A stretch of 64,000 nucleotides of DNA from Stictocephala bisonia (Eukaryota > Arthropoda > Insecta > Hemiptera > Membracidae). Below the pieces are notes generated by a model, which was not told the origin of the DNA, made no database searches, and was given only the letters and a program-made list of their open reading frames with translations. How positions within the stretch are numbered: position 1 is the stretch's first letter; the number at the start of each line of letters is the position of its first letter. This document shows positions 50,968-64,000 of this stretch, piece by piece. Location: positions 439,501-503,500 of the forward strand of contig JAQJVL010000292.1 in assembly GCA_035578905.1 (NCBI GenBank), read 5' to 3'. A program made the position numbers and the translations under genes.

Positions 50968-51461
50968 ATGCTAAAAGTACACGTAGTCCCCACTTCAGAA
51001 TTATTCAGCTTCTAGTCACACCCTTTAAACACCACCCCATACTCCCTGCTGACTCAGATACATGTTGGGTCATTACTAGATACTGTCACAATTGAAACAC
51101 AACCCACTAACTAATTAATGAGATTATGAGATCTCATAACCTATCCGTCTGATTCAACTTACATTTTGGGCAAATATAAATTTGTACAATTCTTTTCAAG
51201 GGAGGTAAAAAATAGATGCAAAAGTACACGTAGTCCCCACTTCAGAATTATTCAGCTTCCAGTCACACCCTTTAAACACCACCCCATACTCCCTGCTGAC
51301 TCAGATACATGTTGGGTCATTACTAGATACTGTCACAATTGAACCACAACCCACTAACTAATTAATGAGATTATGAGATCTCATAACCTATCCGCCTGAT
51401 TCACCTTACATTTTGGGCAAATGTAAATTTGTACAATATTTTTCAAGGGAGGTAAAAAAGC
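50968..51461. repeat. 248-bp tandem duplication, two copies
   Basis: Copy one begins atgctaaaagtacacgtagt at 50968, copy two begins atgcaaaagtacacgtagtc at 51216. They match almost base for base to ttttcaagggaggtaaaaaa, so the duplication is recent. A palindrome gagatctc followed by ataacctatccg is within each copy. Confidence 0.95.
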
Positions 51462-51529
51462 CTTAGGAAGGACTAATGATATTTAGAAATCCTTTAATGA
51501 TTTTAATTATAATTTATTAGTTTTTTACA

Positions 51530-51740
51530 GTTTTATAAAATAGTTTTTTAATTAGCATAATACGTGATGGTACATATACACCTTCTGGTCTGAAGAAGGT
51601 AAGCGTGGTTTACCGAAATCGATCACCATAATATTCGTGCATTTTGTACTTGGATTGTAATATATTTGTGCATTTTGTGCTTATTTATATTGTAATAAAT
51701 TTGTGTTGTGAGACGTTTACTTGTACTGTAGTTTTATAAA
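51530..51740 (+). mobile_element. Short interspersed element with hammerhead-like core (copy 1)
   Basis: Bounded by the near-direct repeats cagttttataaaa (about 51528) and tagttttataaaa (about 51728). The core at 51586-51628 reads TGGT, CTGAAGA, A, GGTAA, loop, TTACC, GAAA, TCGATC, ACCA. That is the order of a hammerhead ribozyme: stem I TGGT/ACCA, stem II GGTAA/TTACC, and cleavage triplet-like ATC. The stem III segment ATCGAT is self-complementary, so it would fit dimeric cleavage. One extra A separates CUGANGA from stem II. Homologous to 56160-56460 and, weakly, 16330-16420. Such minimal hammerheads are known in termini of Penelope-like elements; activity here is unproven. Confidence 0.6.
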
Positions 51741-52495
51741 ACACATTCAAATGGCATTACTGTTTAAGACTTGCCATGCTTTTCATCTTTTAAGATGTCG
51801 TAAGTCTCGTACGCCTGATACACAATACAGTTTTTTCGGTCCTGTAGTTGGACAGATTTGTCATAGCATTTGATAAACCACACTGTGACCGAGATCATTA
51901 AAAGTATTAGGATTATCAAAACATTTAAAAATGTCTTACAAAAATAGGAATTACATACAAATGGTTATGTTTACTGGATTAGGAGTTCAGTTGATTTAAT
52001 ACACTTTTCAAAATTAACTTCTGATGAGTTATCTCCAAGTTTTGCAACCAACCAGATTTTGAGAAGTTAATCTAACCCAAATTAAAAAGCACTCTAACTT
52101 TTGAAGTAATTTGGAGATGGACTTCATTAAAATAATGGCTTCGTTACTAGAATACGAAGGATGGAATAGTGAGTGCGTAAAGACCAATCAGGAAAGATGC
52201 ACGTTTGTTCTATCAATACACTTTAACCGTGTCACATTTTAACGCCATTACCAAGCTCAGGGTTTGATATTAGGATATTTTATTAATGAACTATTAAAAG
52301 ATATTGAACTATAGTTTTTAAAGTCATAACTATGTATTGAATAAAATACACAAAGGTATATCACAATCGTCAATACAAATTCAAAGGTATAATATGATAC
52401 TTACAATAGTAAATAAATACAATAATACAACAAATAAATAATATAAATATATAACACTAGAAAACACTCGTTTCGAGCAACCAACGATCACTTCT
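51741..52495. other. AT-rich, no gene seen
   Basis: AT-rich unique sequence. The last 150 bases are probably the 3' untranslated region of the minus-strand RT relic next to it. Confidence 0.4.
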
Positions 52496-52502
52496 CAGCC
52501 AG

Positions 52503-52740
52503 ACTAGAATTCATCCAAATCATAGAACTCAGTCTCAACAAAACATTTCCTAATGCGGGGGAGAAAGCCCGTTTTCTCAGAATACTTGAGTTCTGGTGGC
52601 AGTCTATTACGAAAAATCATTCCAGAGCACATCGGGTTCCTTTGGAAGAGAGCCCAGCGATGTCTGTGGTTGCGGAGATTGGCACCATGACGAGTTTCGA
52701 ACCAATGGCCGAACCAACTGTTTGTACATCAAACTGTGAA
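52503..52740 (-). pseudogene. C-terminal tail of a non-LTR retrotransposon RT protein
   Basis: The minus strand from about 52720 to 52508 encodes FETRHGANLRNHRHRWALFQ, then RNPMCSGMIFRNRLPPELK and, near the end, RKCFVETEFYDLDEF followed by a stop. This is the usual closing pattern of arthropod non-LTR ORF2 proteins: a TR..N....RH segment, a G...yN.LP..ik segment and a final fYs..EF. Only about 70 codons survive, without the RT core, so it is a 5'-truncated relic. Family assignment is by pattern only. Confidence 0.6.
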
Positions 52741-55171
<2,431 letters not shown>

Positions 55172-55623
55172 AATTACTACGTTCACTTGATTGGAATATT
55201 TTAATTTATTACAAGTAAACATTTAGAAAATTATCATTATTAATTACCAGAACACGATGAACCAGAGAACCCACACCACCCACCCAGAGAACCACAGCCA
55301 AACTAAATATATTTCTCAATTAAGCTTTCAATAAATCTATTGACTGTAGCAGGGGATTCAACCGTTCATTACGTCTTAACAGTACAATCTCAATGTCACA
55401 ACGGGACAAATCAGTAGGGAAGGAAAACCGATCCAAGACTGCTCAGACGGCTGTTGTTACAGTAGAAAAGTAGGCATACGTCCAGTACAGTAATTAGTGA
55501 TTTACAATCATAAATCAAACTTGGTTAGTTTATGAATTATGTAGGTCTACATCAAATGACGCTTCTTCTCTTGAAGTTATAGGAAGCAATAATGATTATT
55601 ATCAAAAATATGTTTTCTCTGAC
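55172..55623. other. Unique sequence between microsatellite and minisatellite
   Basis: No gene seen. Short direct repeat ccagagaac at 55261 and 55282. Confidence 0.4.
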
Positions 55624-55900
55624 AGGGATAAAACGAAACAACAGCGATAAAACGAAACAACAGCGATAAAACGAAACAACAGGGATAAAACGAAACAACA
55701 GCGATAAAACGAAACAACAGCGATAAAACGAAACAACAGCGATAAAACGAAACAACAGCGATAAAACGAAACAACAGCGATAAAACGAAACAACAGCGAT
55801 AAAACGAAACAACAGCGATAAAACGAAACAACAGCGATAAAACGAAACAACAGCGATAAAACGAAACAACAGCGATAAAACGAAACAACAGCGATAAAAA
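55624..55900. repeat. 19-bp minisatellite, about 14.5 copies
   Basis: Unit gataaaacgaaacaacagc, almost invariant (two copies have aggg for agcg). The unit lacks stops on the minus strand in every register, so all three minus frames stay open (for example 55552-55908, 118 codons, period 19 residues). These are shadows. Confidence 0.98.
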
Positions 55901-56159
55901 TCAACCATAAAAGTTAAATTTAAAGATCGTCTTATTTAACGTCTTATCAATGAGACTACATTACTGTATTTGAGAAGATAATTAACATGCTAGGATGTTG
56001 ATTGCTCGATGGAGGGCTGGGGTGATTTAGTTAATACCATCGCGTCCGGACCGGAAATAGGGTGTCACCCCTGTAATACGTGGGGCTGGAAAACCAACAT
56101 CGCCAACTATATGTAGACTCGGCCCATCTTATAACAAAATATTATGTATAGTTTTTTAA
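55901..56159. other. Spacer with a short GC-rich block
   Basis: 56038-56125 is GC-rich (gcgtccggaccggaaatagg) within AT-rich surroundings, probably a transposon fragment. Not identified. Confidence 0.35.
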
Positions 56160-56460
56160 TTAGTAAAATACGTGTTGGTATACATACAGTACAAGTAAAC
56201 GTCACACAATACAAATTTATTACAATATAAGTACAAAACGCACAAATATATTACAATACAAGTACAAAATGCACAAATATTATGGTGATCGATTTATTTT
56301 GTGAATCCCTCTGGTCTGAGGAAGGTGAGCGTGGTTTACTGAAATAATCACCATAATATTTGTGCATTTTGTAATTGTATTGTAATATATTTGTGCATTT
56401 TGTGTTTACATTGTAATAAATTCTTGTTGTGTTACGTTTACTTCTACTGTAAAATAGTAT
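56160..56460. mobile_element. Snap-back copy of the hammerhead-like short element (copy 2)
   Basis: The arms 56186-56293 and 56342-56453 are reverse complements (gcacaaatatattacaatac pairs with gtattgtaatatatttgtgc), leaving a loop of about 48 bases that holds the core TGGT, CTGAGGA, A, GGTGA, loop, TTACT, GAAA, TAATC, ACCA (56312-56353). Compared with copy 1, stem II changes are G-U compatible (GGTAA/TTACC to GGTGA/TTACT) and stem I is unchanged. Copy 1 contains only the right arm. So this is an inverted dimer of the element. The open frame at 56251-56517 minus is a shadow. Confidence 0.75.
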
Positions 56461-59400
56461 GTGTTTACTAATCACATATTGAAAGTGTTTTATTAATACG
56501 ATTAACATATAGAACAATCTATGGTATTATTAACTGTAATAACCAATATATTTTCATATTTTATTGATTACGGGCGAAAGTCCTGCTTTTTACAAAAATA
56601 CCCTGCACGATATTTTTGGTACAATCCAGGCCATTTTCAACATAGAAATTACGTTTTCAAATTTAAAACTCAGCCATTAACGTGGACGAGTTTCAATTTC
56701 ATAATAATAAATAAGTAAAAACTCTACGTTATTATAATCCAAATACATATACAGCATTACACAGTACAGTACTTGGGTAGTTCCTAATTCTCGCCGGTAA
56801 AAGTATCAGGACTTGGGTTGTGTAAAAAGTGTGTATTTATAATATGATTGTAATCTAGTTATTAAGATCACACGCAGCGTGTTTAAGCTCCAAAGCTACA
56901 ATTTTACACATCAATTATTTCTTAAATAAAGAAAATGTTGAAATAGTTTTAATTTTCATAAGATATCCAACATTATTTTGAGTAACCCTCACTAAACAGT
57001 TTTGTATACTCATTCTATTTTACCGTAATGAACGATTTTTCACTAATTAATTTATTCTTTTGATAAATCTTGAATGTTAATAGCCTTTTCCTTCTCTTTT
57101 TTAACTTGAAAATATAAAGTAGAAAATATGAAGGATATTTGAGAAAATTGCCCGATAATTTTATACATTCATACCAAGATTTTTATCTTATATAAAACTG
57201 TTCAACTGCCAAATTTAAATGTTGAACTGAATAACTCGTATTAATAATTATTTTTAAGTTCTCCTCTATAAAAAGGTAAAAATTTAAATTTGGAAAAATA
57301 AGTCAAACAATTGTTAATTTACAGAAATGTTTTGTCTATAAACAAGTAAAATGTATTATTTTTTGTGTGTTGAAATAATTTAAATTGTATATGTATCCAC
57401 AAAGTATTTGATTTACTGCCAAATGGAATATTTATTTTTAGCCTTTTATTTTTATTTAAATTATGAATCAGTTATATGCTCTTATAACTGTGTTTAGCCC
57501 CGAATTAAATTGATCATACAGTCTTATTATTTAGTGTTCCAAGAACACCAATCGTGCGTTGTATTGTATTAGTAGAATACTGAATGTATTAACTCGCTGA
57601 TTGGACTCAGATATCGTAATACTCACAATACAGAGGTCGGTTTTGGTAAGCTACGTCTGCCATTCTAGGGTCAGAGGAAAACTATACAGGAACCTACGTC
57701 ATCATCTCGAACAACAAAGGGTTGGTTTGCTGGATACTATCGGACTCTGTAGATTTAGACAAAATGTAGTTTACATATATTTTTAATGAAAACGTAAAGA
57801 TAATTTATTATTTAAAATCACTTAAAATTGGTCAGTTTAAATGGATTTCAATCAATTTAAAATCACTGCATTTACTGACGCATATTAAACAGTTTATCGT
57901 AACTATACTTTTTATAAGAATTGCAAAGTGATCAAGTAATTAATTGTATGACCTCTATAAAAAACGGAAACATTGTTTTAGGAATTTTATAAGATCTTTT
58001 TCTTGAAAAGTTAAAATTCTGAAATTGATGAAACTTAGTGAAAACATTCCTGTAAACCATGTATTAAAATAAACTTCGATATGTTAACGTTTTTATTTAG
58101 TAATAGACGTTTAAAATTGATACACAGTAAAAATTAGAATACTTTTTGTTCCAGCTAGGAAGACCATTACTACAGCTTATAATATCATCGTTTTCCTCGT
58201 TTTACGAACAAATAAACTGGTATTTGAAGTAGGCCTCTTAGATTCTTAATTAAGGCCTCTAGATTCTAACCTTAAGGTGGTGCAGTAGGTTTTCGGTGAG
58301 TTAACTATTTCTCTATTTTTTTAAGTATTTTTAACCTTTAAAATTATAAGTATTTTTACATTTTTTTAAAATGAAAAACATTTTAATATTATGTGTAAAA
58401 AACGTAGTTATAAAAAAAAAATAGTTTGGACTTTCAACGGTTTTGTCTTTTAGTTGATTTAAAATCACATAAATTCACCACTTCATATGGCCACAAGTTC
58501 TAATATAAAAAAGGTTTTCAAATATTTTACCAGTCTCAAGGGAAGGTACATTAATTAATTTTGACTATACAATTGATACATAATAAACTCACCAAAAACC
58601 GATTGCACCACCTAAAAACTAGGATACACATCGTTTCTGCGCCGATAGTAGGTGGTATGGCAGAGGGTAATGAGAAGAAGTCGGGCCTTAACCTTTTTTC
58701 AGTGAGGCTAAAAAGGGCGAGGAAGTTTAGTTCCACGAGATGAACCCGTAGATGGCCTACGCCTATGTTTTACGCAATCATAGACATTGTTTGCATCAAT
58801 GCTTGCTGCATTTTCATTTTAAGCAACCCCAACTGCATATATATAAATAGAAGCTCAAGTAGTTGTCTTTACATCTAAGGCACAGTTTAATCAGAGAGCT
58901 ACTTACTCATGTAGTAATAGCCCTGAAAAGTATTTTAGGGCAAAAACTAAAAGAGTCTAAAACTGAAGACAACAAAGAACACCTAGGCCGGTGTTACGTA
59001 CGCCATTAAAAAGCAAAATCAGCTTAACCTGTCGTGTTATTTTATGCCTGAAACTGTCCACATAATAGACTTAAATTTTAAAAATAAAAGAAAGTCCTGT
59101 ACTATTATTTTATCTTCAACAATACTTTTATAGTGATTTCATATTGATAAATATGTAAGGATGGTTTTTACCGTAAATAATATGTCACATTTTCAATGAG
59201 AGGATCTTATATTTATTCTGTCAATGGGAGCTCCCGCAGAGGCTCGTAACATTCCGAATGACATTTCCCCCAGAGAATACGTGTCCCATAAGATACCAAT
59301 ATTTTAAAGTCTCTCATCATAAATGCAACCTTTACATCGACCACGGTAAGGAATAATGAACTTGTTTACGACCTCGTATTTATATCAATGAATGATTTTT

Positions 59401-61535
59401 CAACGTTTTTTACAAATACTTTTTAGTTGAAATAAGAGAGTTAACAATGTTTGTAGGTCTACACTAAATCTACATTAAAATCAAGTTTCAGTATGGATCT
59501 AAAAAAGGGTTTATAAAAAACTTTATTTAACAATATCATGTTTGTAAGTAATTCGTTCTGTCAAATTAGACTGACAAACATATGTTAGCTTACAAATAAA
59601 TCGTATAACCATTGGATTTTTGTATTCCTATATTATATTGTGTTTAAGTTACCGATCTTAAGAAAATAATAAGACAAAACATTGTTAAGGAACATGATGC
59701 ATTGGTCATATTTTAAACAGGTTTTGATCTATTAAATGCTTTGACTTTTACTATTGTAACTTTGTACAACTTGCGCTATTTTGATAAAATATGGTTAGAA
59801 ACAGGTAAAAAGTCTGCAACCCGGCTACTCGGGGCCAAAGAGTTGTGTAGATTATAGGCGATAGGTTCTTTGCTCGGCCCCGAGATAGGCGTCTACTCAT
59901 TGGTTGCTACCGACGCGAACACTACCAGAGAAGTCTTGAGTATCTATGTTGGGTGGCAGACAGTGTCCGGATACACAGATATGTAGCGGAGAGAACTGAG
60001 TATCAAATTGGTCAATTAGCTGAAAATCAAATCAATACTACGTGGTTCGGATTCCATATTAGCTGTATGTCTCTTAGTTACCATGTATGTTGGGCTATTT
60101 TTTCAACAATGTTTCCCTTAGGAAGCTTTAAACATTCCATTTTTCATTCTAATGACTAAGCAGCTCATACATTAAACATATAAACAACTAAAAATAACAA
60201 CTTTCTGATAACGTAAAAATGAAATACATCTACAACATAAACTATACCTAAATATTGTCTGAATAATGTGAGAATACAGTAAACAAACAATAGAATAGCA
60301 TTAATAGTTAAGACATACATTTAAAAACAGTTCTTTTGATGATTTTCTTTTTTTAAACGTGTACACATTTTTAAAATAATCGAAAAAATTGTGTATAAAT
60401 ATTAACTTTGCTTATGTTACTTGAATTGTTTTTAAATATTTACATACATACTCGAAGAAATTCCCATCACAACTAATCAACTGGAAAACGCAATTGAAAA
60501 CGTAAGTTTCAAAACCAAAATTTTGCCAAAAATGTATGTCACATTTAACATTAGTTGAAACGAAACTAGGTTTTGTATTAGTTGATTACTTTAATTAACT
60601 TAACATTGGATTATGGTACCGATGTTTTAAGTTTGTAAAGAGAGTATTGTTATTGTTAAATGACGCCCATATTTTACGTCATAAGCACTACACAACAAGC
60701 TTAGTTCACACCCCCCATCTACACATTGGCCAGAGTCACAAAGGGAAACGTTTTTCTGTGAGAGTAATTTTCAGATTTGACTGTGACCTCTGCTTTATTC
60801 ATGAAGCAGTATTGCAATCTACTAGTACTGACTGTATGTATCACAGCCAAATCAGTTGATCAATATTGTTTAAAAATTGTAATATTATTCACAATTATAT
60901 ACCAGGATATCTAAAATTGATTTTTAACATTTAAGAATATAATCAACAAATTCATTAACTCATTTTAAATCAGTGTTGAAGGAGGATATTATCAAATTCT
61001 ACCTTTGTATAAGAAAATACCGATACACAATATTGACTGTACAGTTCTAAAGGACAACAATCGACTTTTAACAATAGTTTTACAGTTCCCTAAATGTTGT
61101 TATAATCCTAGTACATCAATATTTTATTTAGAGGCTGTTAAACTTTACAACCTGTCGTTTGTGAAAACACCCTCCAAATGATTGTGTCGATAGTTAAATA
61201 ATTGTTGAGATTTTATTGTTTAACTAGAACAATACAGCTATAACACCTCACAAATTCTAATTTTAAAAAAACAGTATTTAAATGTTAATTTTTATTATAA
61301 ATATATGGAAATTGTGTGATATTCAAAACATTAGTGTTTGTAGTTTAGCTCACCAACTTTTATCAAACTTCAAATGATAGATAAATGTCATTACAAATTT
61401 TTTATTGGAGGTGCATTTTTGTTAATATTCTAATATGGCAAATTCGTATAATGTGAGCATTAGAGCATTATAGATTGTGTTTCAATTTGTCGTGTAATAT
61501 TACTGACGGAAGTGTCAGAGTTCGAGAGTTCTAGT
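56461..61535. other. Long AT-rich region without a confident gene
   Basis: Five kilobases with only short frames. A GC-rich patch at 59815-59990 contains a perfect 9-bp stem ctcggggcc / ggccccgag (59828-59836, 59876-59884). Small hairpin aacacc/ggtgtt at about 58979-58996. 57600-57780 and 58560-58745 have mildly higher GC but no recognisable domain. Confidence 0.35.
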
Positions 61536-61659
61536 CTCTTATTCAACAACTTAACTCCCTTGACAAAGTCAATCCCCACGAGACCACTGTCACATCAAAA
61601 GCTTTAAGAAAATTGCCTGAAATAGAGTCCGGATTGATTAATTTTTCATTAGTTCTCTC
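61536..61659 (+). CDS. Weak candidate coding exon, unknown product
   Basis: After an in-frame TAG the plus frame reads LIQQLNSLDKVNPHETTV, then TSKALRKLPEIESGLINFSL and VLSG, ending at ctcag followed by gtaagt (61656-61665), an excellent 5' splice site. The residue composition is protein-like and the local GC content is higher than around it. No acceptor of good quality is visible upstream and I recognise no family. It may equally be a transposon fragment or chance. Confidence 0.2.
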
Positions 61660-61881
61660 AGGTAAGTTCTGTTTCTTTTTTCAAGTTAGTATAGAACTTC
61701 AGTAAAATAGCAACCTACCAAGTCTATCTACTGTTAGAACCAGACAGATTTAATAAACGTGCACGAATGAACAGAGTTCAAACAGTTGTTTCAGGAATTT
61801 CATTATATGTATAGAAATGTGCTATTCTATTTTAATTTTAAAATATACTTGTAAAATATTTCTTAATAATATAATATAAAA
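61660..61881. other. AT-rich spacer, no gene seen
   Basis: AT-rich sequence with no recognised repeat, between the exon candidate and the tRNA-like sequence. Confidence 0.4.
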
Positions 61882-61957
61882 GGCCACTTTCTAACTTGGT
61901 GGTTAGAACTTCTGCTTCATATGCAGAGTTTCACGGGTTCAAATCCCAGGAGGTCCA
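61882..61957 (+). tRNA. tRNA-like sequence, anticodon CAT (probable tRNA pseudogene or SINE head)
   Basis: A 76-base cloverleaf-like block. D arm: ctaac, ttggtg, gttag (A-box-like). Anticodon arm: tctgc, ttcatat, gcaga, with CAT at 61918-61920. B box: gggttcaaatccc. The acceptor ends pair poorly (ggccact against aggtcc gives about four of seven), and the outer T-stem pairs fail. A functional tRNA is therefore unlikely; a pseudogene or the tRNA-derived head of a SINE fits better. No CCA is expected in a nuclear gene. Confidence 0.5.
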
Positions 61958-63034
61958 CTACAAATTTGGTTGATGGGTTTAGACCGTTGTCTCATAATAA
62001 GTTTTGTAGATAAGTTTAAAATGACACTGACATAAATAGAGAAAACAATAATTGGATATACCTTATTTGCATAATTGGATATACCTTGGATATGCATTAT
62101 TATACAACACCAACTAGTTATTCCAGATCACGTTATAGGTTATTCCAGCATACAACGTGTCAATGTAGACTACTGGTACTGTAGATTTCAGTATTAACCA
62201 CTTGGAAAACAACCAATGAATTGACAATATGTACCTAGATTCAGTCTCAGTCTGATCTTTGATCACTGAGGATGACTCATCGTAAAACGGGCAAAACTTT
62301 AAACCCTGTACATAATGTAAATAGTCATTTGATGCCTGAAACTGTTTAGGTACCAGCTGATTAGTTCAAGAAGTAGAATTATATTAGACCAAAAATATCT
62401 ATGTATACTTAGCTAAAAGTCTTGTACAGTTTTTTATTGTACAGATCATTTTAAAACTAATTTTGTATAATATCATTGTGATGTTTTTAATTGAACAAAA
62501 AAAGCACAATAAAATACTTTAATTTAACGATTATAATATGTATCTCAAGGATTATATCTAACGAAACAACATTATATAATAGGCCTACGTCCTTCAATGT
62601 GCAGATGATAACGAACTGTGTTCAACCAAAGCGAGCAGCTGAGAGGCTGTCCCTCGGAGCTGGGAACTCCATTTACGCCAACTCATAATTGGCTAGCAGG
62701 TAATATCGACTTGAATCTAATTATAACATGTACATACCGTACTCGAGGAAGATTTATTGCTGAAAGTAGTTTATTTTGGAACGTTTTAAAAAATAATAGA
62801 CAATGGTGCAAATATTGAAAACAAAACCATAGCAGTTACTGTATATTTACTTCTATTTTGAAACTATCGTATAGCTATATAATAATTTGAATATAATTAA
62901 AAAAATATACCATAGCAAACATAATTTATATCTTCTGTACGCTTAGAAGTTATGTACAAATACAATTATCACTGTATACCTTTAGGGAAATCAAAATCAA
63001 CAATGAACTTAGGTAGAATCATTCATTGACTACT
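61958..63034. other. AT-rich, possible SINE body and unique sequence
   Basis: 61958-62345 directly follows the tRNA-like block and could be a SINE body. It includes ataattggatatacctt twice (62047, 62072) and gaggatgactcatcgtaaaa at about 62268, the kind of motif seen near termini of Penelope-like or SINE elements. The rest is unique AT-rich DNA. No gene supported. Confidence 0.35.
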
Positions 63035-64000
63035 TTTTCTTACAAGCAACTCATTTATGATTACAGTAAGCCTTCCAAACAAAATGTGATAGCTATCACT
63101 GAAGGCTTACAAGCAAGTCATTTATGGATGCAATAAGTCTTTCAAACACAATGTGATAACTACCACTGAAGGCTTACAAGCAAATCATTTATGACTACAA
63201 CGGGTCTTTTAAACACAATGTGATAACTGTCACTGAAGGCTTACAAGCAAGTCATTTATGGATGCAATAAGTCTTCCAAACACAATGTGATAACTACCAC
63301 TGAAGGCTTACAAGCAAATCATTTATGGTTTCAATAAGTCTTCCAAACACAATGTGATAACTATCACTGAAGGCTTAGAAGCAACTCATTTATGACTACA
63401 ACGGGTCTTTTAAACACAATGTGATAACTGTCACTGAAGGAACAAGCAACTCATTTATGGTTGCAATAAGTCTTCCAAACAATGTGATAACTATCACTGA
63501 AGGCTTAGAAGCAACTCATTTATGACTACAACGGGTCTTTTAAACACAATGTGATAACTTTCACTGAAGGCTAACAAGCAACTCATTTATGGTTGCAATA
63601 AGTCTTCCAAACATAATGTGATAACTATCACTGAGGGCTTACAAGCAACACTTTTATGGTTGCATAAATCTTCCAAACATAATGTGATAACTATCACTGA
63701 AGGCTCACAAGCAACTCATTTATAGTTGCAATAAGTCTTCCAAACACAATGTTATAACTATCACTGAAGGCTAACAAGCAACTCATTTATGGTTGCAATA
63801 AGTCTTCCAAACATAATATGATAACAACGAGTACTAATGGCTTACAAGCAACGCATTTATGGTTGCAATAAGTCTTCTAAACACAATGTGATAACTGTCA
63901 CTAAAGGCTTAAAGCAACTTATTTATGATTCCAATAAATCTTCCAGACACAATGTTATAGCTATCATTGAAGGCTTACAAGCAACTTATTCATGGGTACT
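63035..64000. repeat. 67-bp satellite, about 14 copies, truncated by window end
   Basis: Unit: ggcttacaagcaactcattt then atggttgcaataagtcttcc then aaacacaatgtgataactat plus cactgaa. Starts are 67 bases apart (63104, 63171). Two classes alternate in the first half: ttgcaataagtcttcc and actacaacgggtcttttaa. Single units have deletions (63440, 63480). Confidence 0.96.

Noticed and set aside
55552..55908. Hydrophobic 100-118-codon minus-strand ORFs (membrane-protein-like)
   Set aside because: All three minus frames are open because the 19-bp unit lacks stops on that strand; a repeat shadow.
61882..61957. Functional initiator or elongator tRNA-Met
   Set aside because: Acceptor stem pairs at only about four of seven positions and the outer T-stem pairs fail.

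Overview
This window looks like non-coding, repeat-dominated eukaryotic nuclear DNA. It is strongly AT-rich, with no operons, no intact long host ORF and no rRNA. Decayed jockey-type non-LTR retrotransposons and a Penelope-like element carrying a GIY-YIG endonuclease point to an arthropod, most likely an insect; a hemipteran is only a guess. Almost every long open frame is a by-product of a tandem repeat. I found no convincing complete host gene; two short candidate exons are listed at low confidence.

Layout. 1-8590 is a 64-bp satellite (about 134 monomers) with higher-order structure. Its last monomer runs into a roughly 0.9-kb arm (8577-9460) that recurs inverted at 17727-18633. These arms enclose about 8 kb holding a second, nested inverted repeat (10044-10733 / 11978-12674) around a truncated, frameshifted Penelope-like element (10699-11565), and a third inverted pair with 69-bp tandem units (12985-15295). 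A 25-bp minisatellite lies at 19741-20646 and a 1.25-kb foldback element at 21113-22362. A dead jockey-like element is on the plus strand (22526-24480). A 59-bp satellite occupies 26566-29950. A second dead jockey-like element lies on the minus strand (32340-31105) and is riddled with small perfect hairpins.

The second half holds a palindromic element (36670-36865), a 42-bp minisatellite (39735-41745) open on both strands, a 24-bp degenerate repeat (46725-47345), a 248-bp tandem duplication (50968-51461), a minus-strand RT C-terminal relic (52503-52740), a long CA/CG microsatellite (54916-55171), a 19-bp minisatellite (55624-55900), a snap-back copy of a short interspersed family (56160-56460), a tRNA-like sequence (61882-61957) and a 67-bp satellite running off the window end (63035-64000).

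The pieces do not form a gene pathway; they record repeat turnover. The most interesting signals are: (i) the 64-bp satellite shares its start with the terminus of the large inverted repeat, suggesting the array grew from a transposon end; (ii) a short interspersed family with a conserved hammerhead-ribozyme-like core and a self-complementary stem III, as expected of Penelope-type elements; (iii) higher-order periodicity in several arrays; (iv) a cluster of perfect hairpins inside a decayed RT. All copy numbers and identities are estimates by eye.
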